18,340 nt of DNA, from the NCBI GenBank assembly GCA_964636485.1, contig CAZWSO010000039.1, forward strand, positions 1 through 18,340, given 5' to 3'. Source of the stretch: CAYXRS01 sp964636485. GTDB lineage: Bacteria; Gemmatimonadota; Gemmatimonadetes; Gemmatimonadales; Gemmatimonadaceae. Within the stretch, counting starts at the first letter, position 1, and every line of letters begins with the position of its first letter. Positions 13,748-18,340 of the stretch are shown piece after piece. The notes below the pieces were generated by a model that did no database searches, was not told the origin of the DNA, and was given only the letters and a program-made list of their open reading frames with translations. The translations under genes were made by a program, and so were the position numbers.

Positions 13748-14922
13748 GCGGCGCACGCCCGAGCCGGTTGCTGCGATTCTGGCTCGCCGTCGGCGTCATC
13801 ATCGCAGTAGCACTGATCCTGGCGCCGGAGGTGGAGTATGGCTACGGAGAGCTGAACCTCACGACGTACAACGCCGGCCCTTTCGGTGCGCGGGGCTTCT
13901 ATCAGACGGCCGAGCGGCTCGACTGGCCCGTGCAGCGGAGGTTGACTCCGTTCCGCGACACGCTGCCTGCGAACGCCACGTATCTGCTGCTCGATCCGCC
14001 CATCCGGCCGGGAGCGCGGGAGACATCGCTGCTGCTCGATGCCGTGCGTCGCGGCGCGAGACTGCTGGCGGTACCATCTCGCGGATCGCCGCTTTCCGAC
14101 TCGCTGGGTGTCGCCATTGCACCGGGTCTCGCCTCCTCCGGCGAGGCCGTGGAGGGACCCGAAACTCCCGATGCGCTCACCTACCGCGGCCCCCTGGAGC
14201 GCTGGCTCGTGCCCGCGGACAGGGAGCGGCCGGATCTTCCGGAGAACGTGGAACAACTGCTCATGGTACGCACCGCACGGGCGGATCGCCCCTCCATCGT
14301 GGGGAGGCAGTGGGGTAGTGGTCGTATCGTGCTGGTGGCAGACGCCAGCGTCTTTGCCAATCAACGCCAGCGCGAGCTCGACGAGGCCGTGCTGGCGGTG
14401 AGGCTGATCGAATGGCTGGAAGCCGGCGGAGAGCGGCACCCGTTGATCTTCTCCGAGTGGCATCAGGGACGCGGCCCGCATCCCAGTCCCACGGGTGTGC
14501 TCTTCGATGCGCTGTTCGCGACCGCGCCTGGCCGAGCCCTGGTCGTGTTGCTCCTCGCCGGTGGCGTGCTTCTGCTGGCGCTCGGAGCGCGGCCTGTAGC
14601 CCCGCAGCCGCCGCCCATGATCGAGCGGCGATCACCATTCGAGCATGTCGGGGCGCTGTCGCGCGCGTACCAGCAGATTGGCGCGACGCGGCTTGCCACC
14701 ACGCATCTGGTGCGCGGGCTCATGCGCCGGCGGGCACTGGGAGGCGGTACGCGCGGGGCGCGCGATGAGCGCGCGTACCTGCTGGCCATCCGCGACCGAC
14801 ATCCGCACCTCACACCGCAGGTGAAGGTGCTCGCGCAGGCGCTGGATCACCGGGTACCGCTTACCGAGTTCGTGCAGATCGGCGAGGCAGTGCACACTAT
14901 CGAGAGGACGCTCACACAGTGA
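13744..14922 (+). CDS. DUF4350 domain membrane protein
   Basis: Second gene of the operon; 392 residues from the GTG that overlaps the previous stop (GTGA). TM helix 1 is at about 11-28 (RFWLAVGVIIAVALILAP). The extracytoplasmic part carries the DUF4350 pattern YNAGPFGARGFYQTAERLDWPVQR (about 38-62), a segment YLLLDPP, and a later GSGRIVLVADASVFANQ motif (about 190-210), together like a degenerate Rossmann/GATase-like fold. TM helix 2 is at about 264-281 (ALVVLLLAGGVLLLALG), followed by a cytoplasmic domain of about 110 residues. Related proteins regularly sit beside MoxR and DUF58 genes. The function is unknown; a membrane partner of the MoxR ATPase is a reasonable inference. The stop overlaps the start of moxR. 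Confidence 0.83.
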   Translation: MSGARPSRLLRFWLAVGVIIAVALILAPEVEYGYGELNLTTYNAGPFGARGFYQTAERLDWPVQRRLTPFRDTLPANATYLLLDPPIRPGARETSLLLDAVRRGARLLAVPSRGSPLSDSLGVAIAPGLASSGEAVEGPETPDALTYRGPLERWLVPADRERPDLPENVEQLLMVRTARADRPSIVGRQWGSGRIVLVADASVFANQRQRELDEAVLAVRLIEWLEAGGERHPLIFSEWHQGRGPHPSPTGVLFDALFATAPGRALVVLLLAGGVLLLALGARPVAPQPPPMIERRSPFEHVGALSRAYQQIGATRLATTHLVRGLMRRRALGGGTRGARDERAYLLAIRDRHPHLTPQVKVLAQALDHRVPLTEFVQIGEAVHTIERTLTQ

Positions 14923-15878
14923 TGACACCGGAACAGGTAGCTGCCGCCATGCAGCGCGTGCGCGAGGCCGTTGGACAACGCGTTGTCGGCCAGGAGGAGG
15001 TCGTCGACCAGACGCTCGTCGCCTTTCTGGCGCGCGGCCATGCGTTGCTCGAGGGTGTGCCGGGTACCGCGAAGACGCTGCTCGTGCGAACGCTCGCCGC
15101 CGCCCTGCATGCGCGGTTCGGGCGCATTCAGTTCACGCCGGACCTCATGCCATCGGACGTCACCGGCGTGAACGTGCTGCGCGATGGCGGGCGGACGACG
15201 GAGTTTCGCGCCGGCCCGATCTTCACCGACCTCCTGCTCGGGGACGAGATCAATCGCGCTCCGGCAAAGACGCAGGCGGCGCTGCTGGAGGCAATGCAGG
15301 AGCGGCAGGTCACGATTGACGGTACACCGCACCCGCTGGGCGATCTGTTCACCGTTTTCGCCACGCAGAACCCGGTAGAGTACGAGGGCACGTACCCGCT
15401 GCCGGAAGCACAACTCGACCGGTTTCTTCTGAAGATCCGTGTGGATTATCCAACCGCCGCGTCGGAGATGCGGATCCTCGCCAACTACGCGGCGGGCTTC
15501 GATGCGGAACGCATGGCCGACATGCTCCCGGCACCGGTGCTGGACGCCGATCAGTGCCGGGAGTTGCGCGGGGCGGTGGAGGGCGTGCGCGTAGCGGAAG
15601 AGGTGCGCGAGTACATCACCTCCATTGTGCGCGCGACGCGAGAGGAACCCACGCTCACCCTTGGCGGTTCGCCGCGCGCCACTGTGTCGCTCTTCCGCGT
15701 GGCGCGGGGCGCGGCGCTTCTCGCCGGCCGCGACTTCGTCACTCCCGACGACGTCAAGGACTACACGCTCCCGGTCCTGCGCCACCGCGTGCTCGTATCG
15801 CCTGAGCTCGAGGTGGAAGGGCGCACAAGCGATGACGTGCTGGAGGCGATTCTCACCCGTGTGACAGCGCCCAGGTGA
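14922..15878 (+). CDS. MoxR-family AAA+ ATPase
   Basis: A cytoplasmic AAA+ ATPase of the MoxR group, thought to act as a chaperone for maturation or activation of partner proteins with vWA-like domains. From ATG 14922 it has 318 residues, the family length; a GTG at 14919 adds one residue. Walker A is GVPGTAKT at about 45-52, Walker B LLLGDEINRAPAKTQAALLEAMQE starts near 104 (Asp108-Glu109), and the sensor 1 segment FATQNPVEYEGTYPLPEAQLDRFLLK starts near 136. The C-terminal lid (about 210-315) includes GGSPRATVSLFRVARGAALLAGRDFVTPDDV, typical of MoxR. The start overlaps the DUF4350 stop by one base (TGATG) and the stop overlaps the DUF58 start (GTGA), so it is surely part of the same operon. 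The DUF58 protein is the likely client. Confidence 0.95.
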   Translation: MTPEQVAAAMQRVREAVGQRVVGQEEVVDQTLVAFLARGHALLEGVPGTAKTLLVRTLAAALHARFGRIQFTPDLMPSDVTGVNVLRDGGRTTEFRAGPIFTDLLLGDEINRAPAKTQAALLEAMQERQVTIDGTPHPLGDLFTVFATQNPVEYEGTYPLPEAQLDRFLLKIRVDYPTAASEMRILANYAAGFDAERMADMLPAPVLDADQCRELRGAVEGVRVAEEVREYITSIVRATREEPTLTLGGSPRATVSLFRVARGAALLAGRDFVTPDDVKDYTLPVLRHRVLVSPELEVEGRTSDDVLEAILTRVTAPR

Positions 15879-17254
15879 CCGCGCTCCTTTTCGCCGTTGC
15901 GTTCTGGGGTTTCGTCGGGCTTCTGTTGCTGCTGCGACGCGCTCTGCCCACTCGCCGGCTCGCCATGGTCGTCGCTGGTGTCGCACCGCTCTGGCTGCTG
16001 TCAGGGTGGGGATGGGGCGCGGCACTCGCCGCCCTGGTCACCATGGCCGCGGGAGCGGCGGCCGTGCTCGATGCCACCTCCCTGCCGCGCGCGGACGAGG
16101 TAACGGTGCGGCGCGAGTTTCCACCGGGCACGGGGCTGGGGGATGAAGCGATCGCCAGCTACGAGGTGGAAACTACCGCCGCGCGCCCGCTCCTTTTCTC
16201 GGTGCACGAGGCGGCGCCGCCCGGTCTCGCCATTCATCTGCCGGAGGTGCCGGCATGGACCGTGGCTCCCGGATCTCCCGTCTCGATCGCCGCCACGCTC
16301 ATTGGGACCGCGCGAGGAGTGCACGAGCTGCGACCCCTGTCGCTGCGCGTTCGCGGGCGACTCGACCTCGTGCAGCGCACGCTGCGCCATGATGATCGCA
16401 CCAGCGTTCGCGTGGCGCCGTCGCTGGCGACGGTGCGGCACTATCGGCTGCTCACGCTCCAGCACCGGTTGCGCGAGATGGGTGTGAGGAGCGTGCGTCG
16501 GCGGGGCGAGGGCACCACCTTCAGCAATCTTCGCGAGTATGCGCTCGGGGACGACCCTCGCCGCATCGACTGGAAGGCTACCGCGCGGCGTGACAAGCTG
16601 ATCGTGCGGGAGTACACCGTCGAGCAGGGACAGACGGTGATGCTGGCCGTTGACGCCGGCCGCCTGATGACCCAGCTCTCCGGCTCCCGTCAGCGCTTCG
16701 AGCACGCCCTCGCGTCGGCCACCGTTCTCGCAGACGTCGCCGTGCACTCGCGCGATCAGGTGGGGCTGATCGTGTTCGACGACCGGATCCGCGCGCTCGT
16801 CCCGCCCATGCGCGGTGCCTCGGCGCTCACCGCGATTCGCGATGCTCTGGTGGGCGTGCAGGCCACGATGGCCGAACCCGACTATGCCTCGGCCTTCCGA
16901 ACCCTCGCCGCCCGTCATCGCAAGCGGGCGCTGATCGTGCTCTTCTCCGATGTCGTGGACCCGCGAGCCTCGCGCGCGATCATTGCCCACACCTCGCGCG
17001 CGGCCGTGCGGCATCTGCCGCTGGTGGTTGCGTTGCGCAACGATCGTCTGGTGGAGGCGGCGGTGCCGACGGGTAATGAGTCCGCGCACGATCTGTTCGT
17101 GACCGCCGCCGCCGAGGAGCTGCTGCTGGCACGGGAAGATGCACTGCTGCGCATGCGCCGCGCCGGAGTCTCCGTGCTGGACGTTTCGCCGCGCGAGATG
17201 ACAGCCGCTGTCGTGAACCGCTACCTCGCCATCAAGGCGCGCTCCTCGCTCTGA
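15875..17254 (+). CDS. DUF58 domain protein with vWA-like region
   Basis: Last gene of the operon; 459 residues from the GTG overlapping the moxR stop. Two N-terminal TM helices lie at about 1-20 and 30-60. A middle beta-rich part (70-185) is followed by the DUF58 core FSNLREYALGDDPRRIDWKATARRDKLIVREYTVE at about 206-240. Then comes a vWA-like fold (about 243-420): QTVMLAVDAGRLM at the first strand has the degenerate metal site usual for this group (Asp250, no DxSxS), then VGLIVFDDRIRALVPP and RALIVLFSDVVDP. These proteins are typical MoxR partners, and a role in envelope or stress-related assembly is inferred from such pairings. The last 34 bp overlap, tail to tail, the SpoIIM-family gene on the other strand. 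Confidence 0.92.
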   Translation: MTALLFAVAFWGFVGLLLLLRRALPTRRLAMVVAGVAPLWLLSGWGWGAALAALVTMAAGAAAVLDATSLPRADEVTVRREFPPGTGLGDEAIASYEVETTAARPLLFSVHEAAPPGLAIHLPEVPAWTVAPGSPVSIAATLIGTARGVHELRPLSLRVRGRLDLVQRTLRHDDRTSVRVAPSLATVRHYRLLTLQHRLREMGVRSVRRRGEGTTFSNLREYALGDDPRRIDWKATARRDKLIVREYTVEQGQTVMLAVDAGRLMTQLSGSRQRFEHALASATVLADVAVHSRDQVGLIVFDDRIRALVPPMRGASALTAIRDALVGVQATMAEPDYASAFRTLAARHRKRALIVLFSDVVDPRASRAIIAHTSRAAVRHLPLVVALRNDRLVEAAVPTGNESAHDLFVTAAAEELLLAREDALLRMRRAGVSVLDVSPREMTAAVVNRYLAIKARSSL

Positions 17255-18285
17255 TCCGCCGTTTCGTTTGGTTCCGCACCGCGCCCCAGCGAAACGTACG
17301 CAACGATGATCACGGCGGAGAGCCCCGCCACACCCAGGCGCAGCGCCGCTGGCAGCTCCGGCCTTGGCGAGATCAGCCCCTCGATCAGACCGGCGAGGAC
17401 GAGCATGAGCGACGCCGCCACAATGAGATCTATGGCGCGACGCCCCTGCACCTTCAGCGCAGACACGCGATCGAGATCGCCTGGCAGCAGCAGCGCCCTG
17501 GCGAGTAGCAGACCGGCACCACCGCCCAGGCACACGGCGGTGAGCTCGAACACGCCGTGTGGGATCATGAAATCGAGAATCAGCCCCACTATTCCCATGT
17601 TCGCGTACAGCCCAACCGCGCCGCCGATGGAGATGCCATTTATCACCAGCACGAACACCGTGCCGATGCCCGCGGTGATGCCAAGCGCGAACACGAGGAA
17701 GGTGACCTGAAGGTTGTTCGTCATCACCTGGGCAGCCAGCACCGGGCGCTCCATTGGCGAGACGATAATGTACCCACCCTGCTCGCCGGCCCGCACCGTC
17801 CCCTCGGTGGCGCGATCGAACATCCCCTCTGGGAGGATCCGCTCCGCCAGCGCCGGATCGGCCCGGACCGCGGCATAAGTCAGCAGCATGGGGGCGAACA
17901 GCAGCAGCACAGCGCCCAGGATGGGCAGCGCCGACCGTCGGATCTCCGCCGGGATTCTCACCGTGAGGTAGCGGAACACCACGCGGCCGGATACGGGCGC
18001 CTGGTGGTAGAGCAGGTTGTGCCCCGCTGCCACCAGTCGGCTCACATGGAACACCGCATCGCTGTGCGAGCCCCCCTCTCCAGTAGCGGTACGCAGACGC
18101 GCGAGGTCCGTGGCCACCTCCCGGTACTCGGCCACGAATTCGCTCACTTCCTTCTCCGACATGCGTCGAAGTCCCGTCCGCTGCGCCGAACGCAGCCTGG
18201 CAGCGAAGCGCTGCCAGCGCTCGGCGCCCTCACGGACGATCGCATGCCGTTCACGCGCCGCACCGACGTCGCCGCGCGCCGCCAT
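17221..18285 (-). CDS. SpoIIM/DUF95 family integral membrane protein
   Basis: A membrane protein of the stage II sporulation protein M family, of unknown function outside sporulating bacteria and found beside MoxR/DUF58 genes in many non-sporulating phyla. From ATG 18285 it has 354 residues. The cytoplasmic N-terminus carries the family pattern ERWQRFAARLRSAQ...GLRRMSEKEVSEFVAEYREVATDLARLR. Then come about five to six TM segments: SALPILGAVLLLFAPMLL, TNNLQVTFLVFALGITAGIG, the TVFVLVINGISIGGAVGLYA region, HGVFELTAVCLGGGAGLLLA with the conserved PHGxxEL motif, LIVAASLMLVLAGLIEG and LGVAGLSAVIIVAYVSL. The frame stays open to the right edge of the window with coding-like codon use (SELYESERRARAAG), so the true start may lie outside. 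Its stop codon lies 34 bp inside the convergent DUF58 gene. Confidence 0.86.
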   Translation of the reverse strand: MAARGDVGAARERHAIVREGAERWQRFAARLRSAQRTGLRRMSEKEVSEFVAEYREVATDLARLRTATGEGGSHSDAVFHVSRLVAAGHNLLYHQAPVSGRVVFRYLTVRIPAEIRRSALPILGAVLLLFAPMLLTYAAVRADPALAERILPEGMFDRATEGTVRAGEQGGYIIVSPMERPVLAAQVMTNNLQVTFLVFALGITAGIGTVFVLVINGISIGGAVGLYANMGIVGLILDFMIPHGVFELTAVCLGGGAGLLLARALLLPGDLDRVSALKVQGRRAIDLIVAASLMLVLAGLIEGLISPRPELPAALRLGVAGLSAVIIVAYVSLGRGAEPNETADQSEERALMAR

Positions 18286-18340
18286 TCCGGCCGCACGCGC
18301 CCGGCGCTCGGACTCGTACAGCTCGGAGAGCGCAACCTCC

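Overview
The window is very GC-rich bacterial DNA. It is gene-dense, with many start/stop overlaps (ATGA, GTGA) and no RNA genes, insertion sequences, phage genes or CRISPR arrays that I can see. The gene set (a type IV pilus minor-pilin cluster with PilS/PilR-type sigma-54 regulators, an ArfB rescue factor, acetate kinase, a MoxR/DUF58/DUF4350/DUF4129 operon and a SpoIIM-family membrane protein), together with signal peptides ending in LSA|QR, suggests a Gram-negative and possibly Gemmatimonadota chromosome. That placement is inference; there is no rRNA or other marker gene in the window.

Region 1 (about 84-8886, minus strand) is one regulatory-plus-structural block for a type IV pilus or type II-like pseudopilus. 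Reading in the direction of transcription it holds a PilS-like multi-TM PAS histidine kinase, a PilR-like sigma-54 activator, a second kinase with two TM segments and no real sensor domain, and a second NtrC-type activator. The first three junctions are ATGA overlaps or a 4-nt gap. After a gap of about 170 bp come four prepilin-like proteins in the order GspH/FimT, PilV, PilW, PilX, again overlapping or nearly so. The gap contains a plausible sigma-54 promoter and a perfect 7+7 dyad at a normal activator distance, so the cluster probably controls its own pilin promoter.

Region 2 (about 8887-12952) holds unlinked genes. An ArfB-type peptidyl-tRNA hydrolase is divergent from pilS. It converges on a CBS-pair protein whose N-terminal 220 residues are a Gly/Arg-rich low-complexity region with a 15-bp tandem repeat. 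Acetate kinase is divergent from the CBS gene and converges on an unrecognised exported protein.

Region 3 (about 13046-17254, plus strand) is a four-gene translationally coupled operon, DUF4129 - DUF4350 - MoxR AAA ATPase - DUF58, each start overlapping the previous stop. A SpoIIM/DUF95 family membrane protein, which often sits with these genes, lies on the opposite strand (17221 to the right part of the window) and overlaps the DUF58 gene tail-to-tail by 34 bp.

Most of the content belongs to known families. The most interesting points are the double kinase/activator cassette with its candidate sigma-54 control region, the RG-rich CBS protein, and the MoxR-DUF58 operon with its convergent overlapping partner.
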